NCBI GenBank assembly: GCA_900319105.1
Contig: ONND01000001.1
Coordinates: 1-64,000, forward strand
DNA from: an uncultured Bacteroidales bacterium
GTDB taxonomy: Bacteria > Bacteroidota > Bacteroidia > Bacteroidales > Paludibacteraceae
Reading direction: 5' to 3'
Length of the DNA stretch: 64,000 bases
Below, one piece after another: positions 1 through 8,741 of the stretch. Every line of letters starts with the position of its first letter. The stretch's first letter is position 1. The notes beneath the pieces were generated by a model. The model saw only the letters and a list, made by a program, of their open reading frames with translations, was not told where the DNA came from and made no database searches. A program made the position numbers and the translations under genes.

Positions 1-58
1 TACGATTTGTTTTTAGATTACTGGATCCAACGTGAACTATGATTACGTGTTTTTTCTT

Positions 59-86
59 TAGCCGCCCCAAGGGACGGCTTTTTCTT
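59..86 (+). terminator. Rho-independent terminator
   Basis: AGCCG and CGGCT arms with a CCC/GGG inner stem are followed by TTTTTCTTTTCT. This probably ends a gene lying left of the window. Bases 1-58 hold no recognisable gene. Confidence 0.7.
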
Positions 87-108
87 TTCTTTGATAATAA
101 TCATCCTT

Positions 109-187
109 CCACCATTAAGCGGCTTGCCGCCTCACCATTTAGCAATTATCAATAAAATTGTGTCACCATTACTCAATTAGCAATAGC
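109..187. repeat. CACCATTA composite repeat, copy 1
   Basis: CACCATTA-type words occur three times, separated by a mini-hairpin (GCGGC TT GCCGC) and AT-rich spacer. The same design recurs at 1639-1688 and inside rlmD at 51530-51573, so it is a dispersed family. It fills the gap between the terminator and the promoter of the next gene. Confidence 0.7.
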
Positions 188-246
188 AAAAAATCTAAAT
201 ATTGCATTTTTTTGCATAATTATTTGCATAATTCGATAGAAAAGTG

Positions 247-254
247 TATCTTTG
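247..254 (+). promoter_or_regulatory. Bacteroidetes-type promoter (-7 box)
   Basis: TATCTTTG matches the TAnnTTTG -7 element and is preceded by TTTGC-rich sequence at the -33 spacing. It lies about 60 bases before the ATPase start at 318. Confidence 0.75.
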
Positions 255-317
255 CAGCGAATTTCCCGAAAATAAGGAAGGATTTGTAGAAAAATTTCCT
301 GATATTGGGGATAAAAT

Positions 318-1631
318 ATGAAGATTATGGCAAGAAAAGAGTTATTCAAATCGTTAATTGCATTGAGTCAGGCAGAGTTGCCGTTCGAGCGGATAGAACG
401 AGAGATAGATCTGCCGGTACGGCCGGAGCTGATAATAACTGTTCCCGGCGTGCGGCGTGCCGGTAAGTCATCATTACTGATGTTGGCTGTGAATAAGTTA
501 TTGACTTCGGGCATCAAGCGCGAACAGATACTCTGGGTGAACTTCGACGATGAGCGTTTGGACGGAATGTCAACAGAAGAACTGGACGAAGTACTACAAG
601 CCTATCGGGAGATGTATCCGGAGATAGAACTGAAGGATGTGTATATGTTCTTCGATGAGATACAGAATATAGATGGCTGGGATTTGTTTGTGTTGCGTGT
701 ATTTAAGTCGTATTGTCAGCATGTATATGTGACGGGTAGTAATGCCAAACTGCTATCTTCTGAGATTTCTACGGCTTTGCGCGGCTGGACGCTCGATTAT
801 GAGATGTTGCCATTGAGTTTCCGAGAGTTCTGCCGATTCAAAGGGATAGATGCAAATAGTTATTTGGAGAGTGACAAGGCAAAGCGTTATGCCGCGATGG
901 AGGAGTATATACATGGTGGCGGATTCCCAAAAGTAGTACTGGCGAGCGAGAAATCAATGAAGTTGCGTTTGCTGCAAGGCTATTTCAATACCATGCTGTT
1001 CCGCGATCTCGCAGAGCGTCATGAGATAAAAAACATAGAGGCACTACGCTATTTTCTCAAGCGTGTGATGCAAAATCTTACGAAGACGACATCCATCAAT
1101 GCCATCGTGAACGATATGCGTTCTAATGGAGTCTCAGTAAGCAAGGATGATCTATATAATTGGGCAGATTGGGCAGTGGAAGCATATCTATTTGTGCGCT
1201 ATCCCAAATACAGCCGTTCGTTAGTGAAAGAGAACCAGTCTCTGCGTAAGTACTATGTGATAGATACGGGAATGCGTCAAGCAGTGCTGATGCCGCAATC
1301 GGAAGACAAGGGTAAGTTGCTGGAGAATATAGTGGCGTTGGAGTTATTCCGTCGCCGCGGGGCAGACAGGAAGATGTTTTACTGGCAGGAAGGACGCGAG
1401 TGTGATTTTGTGGTGCAGCGTGAAGAATATGTAGAAGAGTTGATACAAGTAACATGGGATATGGCGGATGAGGATACGCGCAAACGTGAGATAGAGGGCA
1501 TAAAAGAAGCTGCAAAAGGAACCAAATGCCAGAAACTTACTATCGTGACGCGCGAGCGGAAAGAGACAATAGAGGAAGACGGATTCCGGATTGAGGTGGT
1601 CGGAATAGAGGAGTGGCTATCGCCTCGGTAA
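318..1631 (+). CDS. AAA ATPase with DUF4143-type C-terminus
   Basis: A 437-residue protein of the AAA_14/DUF4143 family of P-loop ATPases common in Bacteroidetes and archaea. Visible motifs are Walker A GVRRAGKSS (residues 44-52), Walker B FFDEIQN (111-117), and the sensor-like VTGSNAKLL near 140. The C-terminal part reads ELFRRRG, then FYWQEGRECDFVV near 360-375, which resembles the PD-(D/E)xK-like fold proposed for this family. The length is typical. The cellular role of these proteins is unknown; they are scattered in accessory regions. CACCATTA repeats lie on both sides in direct orientation. An alternative start is the ATG at codon 4. Family assignment is firm, function is not. Confidence 0.85.
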   Translation: MKIMARKELFKSLIALSQAELPFERIEREIDLPVRPELIITVPGVRRAGKSSLLMLAVNKLLTSGIKREQILWVNFDDERLDGMSTEELDEVLQAYREMYPEIELKDVYMFFDEIQNIDGWDLFVLRVFKSYCQHVYVTGSNAKLLSSEISTALRGWTLDYEMLPLSFREFCRFKGIDANSYLESDKAKRYAAMEEYIHGGGFPKVVLASEKSMKLRLLQGYFNTMLFRDLAERHEIKNIEALRYFLKRVMQNLTKTTSINAIVNDMRSNGVSVSKDDLYNWADWAVEAYLFVRYPKYSRSLVKENQSLRKYYVIDTGMRQAVLMPQSEDKGKLLENIVALELFRRRGADRKMFYWQEGRECDFVVQREEYVEELIQVTWDMADEDTRKREIEGIKEAAKGTKCQKLTIVTRERKETIEEDGFRIEVVGIEEWLSPR

Positions 1632-1638
1632 ATTGATA

Positions 1639-1688
1639 TTCACCATTAAGAGCCTCTGGCTCGTCACCATTAATCAATCCACCATTAG
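1639..1688. repeat. CACCATTA composite repeat, copy 2
   Basis: CACCATTA, then a mini-hairpin (GAGCC TCT GGCTC), then TCACCATTA, ATCAATC and CACCATTA. It starts 8 bases after the ATPase stop. The order of words matches the copy inside rlmD almost base for base apart from the hairpin. Confidence 0.75.
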
Positions 1689-1777
1689 AAAAAAGCCAAA
1701 TGTTCGAGTTTAGATTAAAAATCTAATTTTTTCATCGGATATTTGGCTGTTTTCTTGCATATATGGATTTTTTTTAC

Positions 1778-1785
1778 TATCTTTG
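1778..1785 (+). promoter_or_regulatory. Bacteroidetes-type promoter (-7 box)
   Basis: TATCTTTG followed by GCAACG, about 22 bases before the ATG of the RhuM remnant. It could now drive the downstream genes at 1967 and 2679. Confidence 0.7.
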
Positions 1786-1806
1786 CAACGAAATTGGAAA
1801 TGAACA

Positions 1807-1943
1807 ATGGAAGATAAAGGCGAAATAGTAATTTATCAAACGCAAGATGGAACAACGCAGCTTGATGTCCGGCTTGAAGGTGAAACTGTGCAATAGAAGG
1901 AAAAACCCAAACTCGCGAACTTACTTATTATAACCTTGAATAG
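1807..1943 (+). pseudogene. RhuM family remnant
   Basis: The ATG at 1807 opens a frame reading MEDKGEIVIYQTQDG, then TQLDVRLEGETVQ, then a stop. This matches the N-terminus of the intact RhuM-Fic protein at 32649 (GEIIIYRAQDN, then VQLDVRMENETVW). In the next frame the DNA continues EGKTQTRELTYYNLE, which matches the middle of RhuM proteins (compare TNFYNLDAIISVGYR at 35147). An internal deletion and a frameshift have therefore reduced a gene of about 330 codons to roughly 45. Its promoter is intact. The break point abuts the next reading frame. Confidence 0.8.
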
Positions 1944-1966
1944 ATCCGGATGCAGAACATGATGAC

Positions 1967-2674
1967 GTGCCCTATAATGTGGTTCAGATTCTTGCAAATC
2001 AAAAGTATCCACACATAGCAGGTGACAAAAAGAAACTGATTTGTCTATGCTATATAGCTTTATTTAGTTTAGATCCGGGATGGTGTTTGTTAGATATGAT
2101 GCGATATGCTGAATGTAGGAGTGAGAAATCAGCAGTCGAAATATTTGATTATTTTGTTGTAGAACGGAAGGCTTTTGTGCATGGCAGACCGGTTGATATA
2201 TCCTCTTTTTTTGATTTTATGATAGATGGTTACATAAAATCTATAGAAGGATTAATCTCGATAAAGACAGATTATTTAAAGAATATATTGAATGGAGTGA
2301 GATTGAGTAATAAAATGGCTCCTTTAATAAGCATTCTTGAGGATTCAGGGCCTATACGTTTAGAACAAGTGCAGCAGTTGGTGGATTATTTAGCCATTCC
2401 GTTTATCTATGCTAAAGATGGTAGTACATCTTTTCCTACGACAGAAAATAGTCCGCAAGGATCAAGCGATGTCGCTTTCTTGGTGAGTTTTTACAAGATG
2501 TTTGAGTTCCTGATGAAACCGCGCTACGGGTTTGAGAATATTTGTCCTTTTGTAAGCATGTGTCCCGGTAACCGTGATCATTGTTATTATGATCCATGGA
2601 ATGAAGTCGGGTGTTTTGCGGAAATTATAATGAAGAAAATAGGACTATTTGGAAAACAAGTAATAATTAATTAG
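1967..2674 (+). CDS. Hypothetical protein
   Basis: A 235-residue soluble protein that I do not recognise. It opens with GTG at 1967. The frame is open upstream to a stop at 1937 without an ATG, so the original N-terminus may have been lost when the RhuM gene beside it decayed. The first 60 residues are helical and hydrophobic. The C-terminal part has a Cys/His-rich stretch (ICPFVSMCPGNRDHCYYD, then a further Cys) near residues 195-220 that could bind a metal. It ends 4 bases before the next gene, so the two probably form one transcription unit from the promoter at 1778. No membrane segment or known catalytic motif is visible. Confidence 0.6.
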   Translation: MPYNVVQILANQKYPHIAGDKKKLICLCYIALFSLDPGWCLLDMMRYAECRSEKSAVEIFDYFVVERKAFVHGRPVDISSFFDFMIDGYIKSIEGLISIKTDYLKNILNGVRLSNKMAPLISILEDSGPIRLEQVQQLVDYLAIPFIYAKDGSTSFPTTENSPQGSSDVAFLVSFYKMFEFLMKPRYGFENICPFVSMCPGNRDHCYYDPWNEVGCFAEIIMKKIGLFGKQVIIN

Positions 2675-2678
2675 AGAG

Positions 2679-3539
2679 ATGGGGGTGCTTAAATACACAT
2701 CAATGCCATTGCATTTACTCATTGGTAATTATAAACCGATGAGATTTACTTGTGAAAAGTACACATATTCGGATGAATATACTTTGTCAAAAGATAGTGC
2801 GGAATATGGGGACTATATACTTCACATAGAGTCGGGTGATATACAGGACCACGGAGAACTCAACCGAACGTCGATAGATATGCAGGAACATGTGAAAGAC
2901 ATAGAGATGTTTTTAAAATATATCACAGGAACATGCTTGTTTATGTCATCAGATTCATTTGATTATCGTCGTAAGCGGTTTATAGTAGCCGGAGTCTGTC
3001 CGAATGGATGGAGTACGAACTATCCGGAATTGGATGAATTGCTTGATACGAACAAAATACGACTAGAAATATCGCATCATCCATCACGCCCATATGCTCA
3101 GATCCCGGAAAGCCCTCTTGAGGAATTAAAGATTATTCTTGAAAGATATAAGAAAGCGGATAAAAATATACGTTACTTAATGCGCCTAAATTATGAGGCA
3201 GATACGGCATCAGATGCTGTACGCTGCTTGGTCTATGGTAAAGTGTTGGAAATCATAGATGCATTGCATCCGCTGAAAGGGAAGTCGGATAAACGGATAG
3301 ATGAATGTTTCGACGGAATGCAGGAATTGTTTAAAGGGAAAACAATAAAGGATTTAATGGGATTGGCAAATACTCGAGCTGATAGTCGTCATTATGCGGC
3401 TCAGAAAGGAACTGTTATACCGCATCCATTTCTTACATACGAAGAATTAGGAATATATTGTCCGCTGATAGATAATTTGGCAGTAAATGAGGTTCGGGGA
3501 CATTTTGATTTGCCTATGGTACTATTAGTTGGAGCATGA
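2679..3539 (+). CDS. Hypothetical protein, possibly HEPN-like at the C-terminus
   Basis: A 286-residue protein without a family I can name. The N-terminal 130 residues look like beta strands (FTCEKYTYSDEYTL, YGDYILHIESG). The C-terminal 130 residues are helical and include TRADSRHYAAQ near 235-245, an R-x4-H arrangement loosely like the RNA-binding or RNase HEPN motif; this is only a suggestion. A beta-rich front part with a helical, HEPN-like tail resembles ApeA-type and other defence proteins in outline. It lies 4 bases after the previous unknown gene and probably works with it. The base composition is AT-rich like the rest of this accessory stretch. Confidence 0.6.
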   Translation: MGVLKYTSMPLHLLIGNYKPMRFTCEKYTYSDEYTLSKDSAEYGDYILHIESGDIQDHGELNRTSIDMQEHVKDIEMFLKYITGTCLFMSSDSFDYRRKRFIVAGVCPNGWSTNYPELDELLDTNKIRLEISHHPSRPYAQIPESPLEELKIILERYKKADKNIRYLMRLNYEADTASDAVRCLVYGKVLEIIDALHPLKGKSDKRIDECFDGMQELFKGKTIKDLMGLANTRADSRHYAAQKGTVIPHPFLTYEELGIYCPLIDNLAVNEVRGHFDLPMVLLVGA

Positions 3540-3644
3540 GTTATTTGTACAACAAAACTTATGGAATTTTGCAGAATCCATAGCAAAAATTAAAAATTTT
3601 ACAAAATTTGGCATATACATTCGTATATGTCAATTTTTTTTTTG

Positions 3645-3652
3645 TACCTTTG
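3645..3652 (+). promoter_or_regulatory. Bacteroidetes-type promoter (-7 box)
   Basis: TACCTTTG followed by CGCGC, about 47 bases before the small ATG frame at 3699. Confidence 0.7.
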
Positions 3653-3698
3653 CGCGCTGAATTGTGAATATATTTATAGGTTAGGGAAGAACAATAAT

Positions 3699-4034
3699 AT
3701 GGATATACAACCTTGCATATTATGCGGAATGCGTCCGGCAACATAGTTAAACTCGCACATCATACCCAGTTTTATGATTGCGCGAGTGTGCAGTTATGAC
3801 GGAAGAGGCAGACGTGACACGGAAGTGATGTTTACCATGTCAACCTATGAAGATAAGGTATATACCGGTCAAATACCGGACACAAAAATCGATGAACTAT
3901 TTGATACGGAAAACCTGACGGATGAGCGCATAGAGAAAGAATTGAAAAATACCACACCCCACGTTGATATTGTTTTTGAAAGTGAGTGCTACGAACGATT
4001 TTTTGTGAGGATTGCCAATCCGTGTTTTTTGTAA
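3699..4034 (+). other. Small ORF interrupted by one in-frame stop
   Basis: The ATG at 3699, the first after the promoter, encodes 15 residues with a CxxC (PCILCGMRPAT) and stops at TAG 3744-3746. The same frame then stays open through 3774 to 4034, giving an 86-residue piece starting MIARVCSYDG and rich in Asp, Glu and Thr. Without the TAG the protein would be about 111 residues. It may be a pseudogene with one nonsense change, or a short leader peptide followed by a real gene from the ATG at 3774 or 3825. Neither part resembles a family I know. Confidence 0.45.
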
Positions 4035-4152
4035 GGCGGTAGTATGATGTTCACATCAGACTGAGAAGGTAAATAGATAGAAATCCATCTGGAAATTTAT
4101 TTACAAGTGGATATATAGCTGTTTACATTCAGGCCATGTAGGCCATACCGCC
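4035..4152 (+). ncRNA. Possible structured RNA element
   Basis: GGCGGTA (4035-4041) and TACCGCC (4146-4152) are perfect inverted arms enclosing about 100 bases. The interval holds smaller hairpins such as GATG TTCA CATC and GGCC ATGTA GGCC. The 3' arm is followed by GCGTTTTTG, so the outer stem might also terminate transcription from 3645. No known RNA family is recognised. Confidence 0.35.
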
Positions 4153-4247
4153 GCGTTTTTGATTACCTATAATTATTATTTTCTCCGCAAAAGCGGTATT
4201 TTTACTATAATTTTCAAAATATATTTGCATATATGCAAAAAAAATAC

Positions 4248-4255
4248 TACCTTTG
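4248..4255 (+). promoter_or_regulatory. Bacteroidetes-type promoter (-7 box)
   Basis: TACCTTTG followed by CAGGC, with TTTGCATATATGC upstream at the -33 position. The start codon at 4280 is 25 bases downstream. Confidence 0.75.
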
Positions 4256-4279
4256 CAGGCTGAAACATGTCGCATATAA

Positions 4280-5797
4280 ATGACTAACCCCGCAGATCAA
4301 AATATTCAACCCCCATTGCCCCAACAGCCTCTCCGGCAGAGAGCGCTATACAGCGCGTTAAGAACGCCCAATGCGTGGCCGCAATGGCTGTCCCAAAATG
4401 CCATTACAGTATATTTCCTTGCCTTGGGCGCGGTGACGCTGATGTACTCGGCATATAGCCTGCCGTGGTACTACATGCTATCCGGTGTGGTGGCGGTATT
4501 GGCGTTCTTTCTCTATGGTAGTAAAGCAGTAAATGACCTTGCTCCAAACAGGATTAAAAAAGAAAAGAATTTCGAGAAAAAGATTTTTATTATTGCCTTT
4601 ATTCCGCGTCTTGTAACTATGTTGCTCATCTATATTGTGTTCCAAGTTAATTACGGGAACGCATTTGGCTTTGAAAATGCAGATGCAGATTTTTATCATG
4701 AGTTAGGATTGGATTTTGCAGCGGGATTTCGTGAAGGAAGAGTTATCTCGACATGGAATGCAACGACCAAGTATACAGATATTTCTGATATGGGGTATGG
4801 ATTTTATGTCGGGATTGTGTATTGGTTGACTGGAAATAGTATTATCGTAGTGCGTTTGCTGAAATGCCTATGGTCCGCACTAACAGTTGTTTTGATATAT
4901 CGCCTTGCAAAACGAAATTTCGGCGAACAAACAGGTCGAATAGCCGCTGTCTTTTGTGCGCTTTGGCCAAATTTCTGGTACTATAGTAGTGTGCATCTCA
5001 AAGAAACAGAGATGGTGTTCTTGGGGGGGCTGTTTGTAGAACAAGCAGATCAAATGCTCCGTTCACGGCAGTTTACTGCATGGAAGGTAATACCGATATT
5101 GCTAATTGCTGGCGCATTGTTTACAATACGTACGCCATTGGCATTAGTAGCTTTATTAGCATTAGTTTTTTCTGTTGTGATGAGTTCCTCTAAGGTGGTT
5201 AACTGGGGAAAGCGAATCATAGTGGGTGTATTGGCTGTGCTGCTGATAGGTGTGACAGCCGGTAATCGTATTGAAGAGCAGAGTAGGGCTCTCGTCGAGC
5301 AAGTGCAGGGAGGTATGCAGAAGCATAATATGGAATGGCGCAGTACACGAGAACATGGAAATAAGTTTGCAAAATATGCCGGAAAATCAGTCTTTGCTCC
5401 GCTTATTTTTACGATACCCTTCCCGTCTATGGTGCGCCCTTGGGATGGCCAAGAGGCACAGCAATTGAACAACGGAGGAAATTTTGTAAAAAATATATTA
5501 TCGGGTTTTACGATATTTGCTATGGTCATGCTGTTGCTGTCCGGAAAATGGCGAGAACATTTGTTGCCATTGTCATTCATGTTAGGATATTTGGTAGTAT
5601 TGGTGATGAGTGTATTTGCCCAGTCAGAACGTTTCCACCAACCTATAATGCCATTTGAGTTGATGTTTGCAGCGTATGGATTGAGTATTGCGGTCACAAG
5701 GCCTAAATACAAGCGTTGGTTTACTTATTGGAGTGCATTGATGTTTGTGGCTGCATTGGCATGGAACTGGTTTAAGATGGCAGGAAGAGGATTGTGA
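4280..5797 (+). CDS. GT39-like membrane glycosyltransferase
   Basis: A 505-residue polytopic inner-membrane protein with about ten hydrophobic segments. An early periplasmic loop contains ENADADFYHELGLDFA near residues 135-150. This acidic, substrate-loop pattern is typical of GT39/ArnT-PMT-like (GT-C fold) transferases that use polyprenyl-phosphate sugars. HLKETE near 240 also fits that fold. The acceptor cannot be predicted; transfer of a sugar to lipid, glycan or protein in the periplasm is most likely. The Pro/Gln-rich N-terminal 40 residues are cytosolic and unusual. It has its own promoter at 4248. The next gene on the strand starts 260 bases downstream. Confidence 0.7.
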   Translation: MTNPADQNIQPPLPQQPLRQRALYSALRTPNAWPQWLSQNAITVYFLALGAVTLMYSAYSLPWYYMLSGVVAVLAFFLYGSKAVNDLAPNRIKKEKNFEKKIFIIAFIPRLVTMLLIYIVFQVNYGNAFGFENADADFYHELGLDFAAGFREGRVISTWNATTKYTDISDMGYGFYVGIVYWLTGNSIIVVRLLKCLWSALTVVLIYRLAKRNFGEQTGRIAAVFCALWPNFWYYSSVHLKETEMVFLGGLFVEQADQMLRSRQFTAWKVIPILLIAGALFTIRTPLALVALLALVFSVVMSSSKVVNWGKRIIVGVLAVLLIGVTAGNRIEEQSRALVEQVQGGMQKHNMEWRSTREHGNKFAKYAGKSVFAPLIFTIPFPSMVRPWDGQEAQQLNNGGNFVKNILSGFTIFAMVMLLLSGKWREHLLPLSFMLGYLVVLVMSVFAQSERFHQPIMPFELMFAAYGLSIAVTRPKYKRWFTYWSALMFVAALAWNWFKMAGRGL

Positions 5798-5965
5798 TAT
5801 TGTAGCGCCTCCCTTGGATTTGTGTAGAGAAACAGATTGGTTGAATATTGAAACTCTCGGAAGGGTATTGAAAATGCAAAAGAGGTTTTAACTGTAAATT
5901 GATAACAGATAAATAGGAAATAGATTACCGAAGCTAAATGAAATCGATAGTAATATTTGATAGAT

Positions 5966-5998
5966 GGAAGCACGTACTATGTCATACATAGTCCTTCC
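5966..5998. other. Stem-loop ahead of the KAP NTPase gene
   Basis: GGAAG and CTTCC enclose ACTATGT CAT ACATAGT (5976-5992), a 7-base perfect stem. There is no T-run, so it is not an obvious terminator. It may be a regulatory hairpin or a protein site. The rest of 5798-6056 shows nothing recognisable. Confidence 0.4.
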
Positions 5999-6056
5999 AA
6001 ATATATTTGAGCTGTACGATTTGAAACTTAATAGGTAGTGAAATACTAAATGCGAC

Positions 6057-8651
6057 ATGAGTAGTGTGTCAACGAAATGGGGGATTTGTAAGAAGTGGAT
6101 TGCGCGGAATATCGTGTGGTTGATACTCATGTGTATTTTGATTATCTTCCGTGTCGCTGTCATAAACTGGGTGACCAACTATGTCGTGCCAATTACCTCA
6201 CTCGTTGAACCGGATAGATTGTGGTTGTTAGCGGCAATAGTTTTTGGAATAGGATTATGCTATATCGCGTCATATAAACGACTAGAAACACAAACTGAAT
6301 TATGGATGCTGCGAAATGAGCGCTTGTTTTTTCTATTGATAATTTATTTGATATTTCGGTTTAGACCAGAATTCAAATTTTATGGAATAGGAGATAACGT
6401 AATAGGTTATTCGGATTATGCGTGGATGACTGTGGCACTGGTAGAATTATACCTTTATTTTCAGCGAAGGAAAAGAAGAGAAGAACATGAGAGTAAAATT
6501 AAGGATAAGTTAGCAGAACCCTTTTTTATTGATACACCAACAGCAAAAGATGAAATGGCACGAGAACAATATGCTGTCCAGTTAGTTAACAAGATGCAGG
6601 CAGGAACTAATGAAGAAGGGGCGTTTGCTATTCTACTGAATGAGCATTTTGGTGCAGGAAAAACCAGTTTTATGCTCCAATTAGAACAGAAGGCGCAAGA
6701 AAATGGGATGGATGTATGTTGGTTTAAGCCATGGCTATATGATAATACCACGAGATTGATTGAGAACTACATGCGAATTTTGCAAGAATTAATAGGCGAT
6801 AATGATACAAAATTGCGGAAGATGCTGGATCGGTATGCAAAAGTGCTTTCTCCAGTAGATAGATATAAAGTACTGTCATATATCACATATGATGACGTTT
6901 CTGTAGAAAAACAATTATCCGAGATTAAAGAAAAACTCAAAGAGAAACATCATCCAATCATCATGATGATAGATGATATTGACCGATTACAGAGCGATGA
7001 ATTGCTGCGGTTGCTGCAACTTGTACGTAACATAGCTGATTTCCCCTATGTGTATTATATTATAGCGGGAGATAAAGAGGCGTTGCAGAACCGACTGAAA
7101 GAAAAAAAGGTGCAAGAACCGGCTGAATATCTGAAGAAATTCTTTAATTTTGAAATCTGTTTCCCTGCGGATGATATGCAATTGATGAAAATCATAGAGA
7201 AAGGGATCGGTGAAGTTATCGGCAGGTATGATAAGAGTACTCTTGAGGTAATACGTTTTATCCGGCAATTTAAGTACAAGAATGAGGTATTTGCGAATAT
7301 TAGGGATGTGAAACGATATCTTAATATTTTGGATTATACGCTGGTTAATTTTAAGGCGCATGGTATTTTGGATGATGTCTATATGCGCGATGTTGCTGGT
7401 ATCTGTATGATACAATGTATAGACTCTGAGTTCTACAAAATATTGCGTGATCATAACGAATATATTCTGGGATACGAGAAGCAACATTTTGAAGTGCATG
7501 ACCATTTCTCCGGTTTATTCGTGAATAGAGCAGATAAAAAGATGGTAGAAGATCTTGCAAAAACACGCAATCCTTCTTCGTGGGATTCGAAAGGAGTGAT
7601 TAAGCAGGAAATAGATAGGAATATTAAAAATATCTCTGATCTGGTTCAATGGAGTAAACCTACTAAAATAGAGATAATAGGCGAGTTATTAGGTATTCTG
7701 TTCCCGAGAACGACAGCTGCCCCATCTAAGATCTGTGTTTGTCATCCGACTGAATATTTCAAGTATTTCTCTACGACTTACAAAGGTACCGAGATGTCCA
7801 ATGCTGAGGTCATCGGTGTCATGAATACAAGAAGTACGAATTTCACAGAAATGGTGCGAGACATAATACATGCCGATAGATTGGAAGCATTCCGTCATAA
7901 AATGACATGGTATCTGCAAACACAGAAATACAACCGCTTGGAAGCGCTTGAGTTGGTAATGAATGCATTCGAAATAGAGTGGGAAGACGAAAAACACAAG
8001 GATGACGATGATAAGATAGAGATGTTTAAAATATGGTATGGAGCAAGTCTTTTGGCTTTATTCCATTTGCGTCCGTTCGAGACGAATGAAAAGGCACGTA
8101 AAGAGTGGAATTCTATATTAGCGTGGCTAATAAGCACCTCGCAATATGCGCGGCGGATTTTAGTCCTCTCGATGCTGAAAACGGATATCCCGAACCATGA
8201 TGCGTATATATTTGAGAATTCTGAGAGCATTCGGGACTGTATTTTAGCTTCCGAAAGACAATTTGTGAATAACGTATGGGCGAGAGACAAATACAGCAAG
8301 GAGACATATCGGTATGTCAAGCAATATATGAAGATTGATTCGACTATATCAGAGTATGTCGCAGAGAAAGTGAAGTTGATGAAACGCCGAGAGCCCTTTT
8401 TCTACCATTTGGTAGAACCAACCGATGAAGGATTACAATGGAATGAGGATTTTATCAACAGTGTAATCGGTTCATCAAGAATATTTGATTTCACCGACAC
8501 CATATGGCCAATGATGATGCCGGATAAATGGGAAAAAGAATTTTTGCGGTTTGATATGAAGAAAAAAATTAAAAATGAAGATATAAACAAGAGTAATTAC
8601 TTGATGAGCGCAGTCCGGTATTGGCGCAATCATAAGGCAAAAATATTATAA
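6057..8651 (+). CDS. KAP family P-loop NTPase, membrane-anchored
   Basis: An 864-residue protein. The N-terminus has about four hydrophobic segments (residues 15-130, for example IVWLILMCILIIFRVAVI), followed by a charged linker. The KAP NTPase domain follows, with Walker A HFGAGKTS near residues 198-205 and Walker B IIMMIDDIDRLQ near 300-311. The remaining 500 residues are helical and unassigned. KAP NTPases carry membrane segments and are thought to organise membrane-associated complexes; several bacterial ones sit in defence or plasmid loci. The context here is accessory, with an unknown membrane protein following under its own promoter. Substrate and partner are unknown. Start choice rests on the ATG before the first membrane segment. 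Confidence 0.8.
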   Translation: MSSVSTKWGICKKWIARNIVWLILMCILIIFRVAVINWVTNYVVPITSLVEPDRLWLLAAIVFGIGLCYIASYKRLETQTELWMLRNERLFFLLIIYLIFRFRPEFKFYGIGDNVIGYSDYAWMTVALVELYLYFQRRKRREEHESKIKDKLAEPFFIDTPTAKDEMAREQYAVQLVNKMQAGTNEEGAFAILLNEHFGAGKTSFMLQLEQKAQENGMDVCWFKPWLYDNTTRLIENYMRILQELIGDNDTKLRKMLDRYAKVLSPVDRYKVLSYITYDDVSVEKQLSEIKEKLKEKHHPIIMMIDDIDRLQSDELLRLLQLVRNIADFPYVYYIIAGDKEALQNRLKEKKVQEPAEYLKKFFNFEICFPADDMQLMKIIEKGIGEVIGRYDKSTLEVIRFIRQFKYKNEVFANIRDVKRYLNILDYTLVNFKAHGILDDVYMRDVAGICMIQCIDSEFYKILRDHNEYILGYEKQHFEVHDHFSGLFVNRADKKMVEDLAKTRNPSSWDSKGVIKQEIDRNIKNISDLVQWSKPTKIEIIGELLGILFPRTTAAPSKICVCHPTEYFKYFSTTYKGTEMSNAEVIGVMNTRSTNFTEMVRDIIHADRLEAFRHKMTWYLQTQKYNRLEALELVMNAFEIEWEDEKHKDDDDKIEMFKIWYGASLLALFHLRPFETNEKARKEWNSILAWLISTSQYARRILVLSMLKTDIPNHDAYIFENSESIRDCILASERQFVNNVWARDKYSKETYRYVKQYMKIDSTISEYVAEKVKLMKRREPFFYHLVEPTDEGLQWNEDFINSVIGSSRIFDFTDTIWPMMMPDKWEKEFLRFDMKKKIKNEDINKSNYLMSAVRYWRNHKAKIL

Positions 8652-8687
8652 TACATCTCTATTATTTGTACATGAGAGAAAATGCAT

Positions 8688-8695
8688 TATCTTTG
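8688..8695 (+). promoter_or_regulatory. Bacteroidetes-type promoter (-7 box)
   Basis: TATCTTTG followed by CGCAA, with TTTG at the -33 spacing (ATTATTTGTAC). The start at 8742 is about 47 bases downstream. Confidence 0.75.
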
Positions 8696-8741
8696 CGCAA
8701 AATTTCGAACATTAGTAAAAACTATTAAAATATAAAAATCT

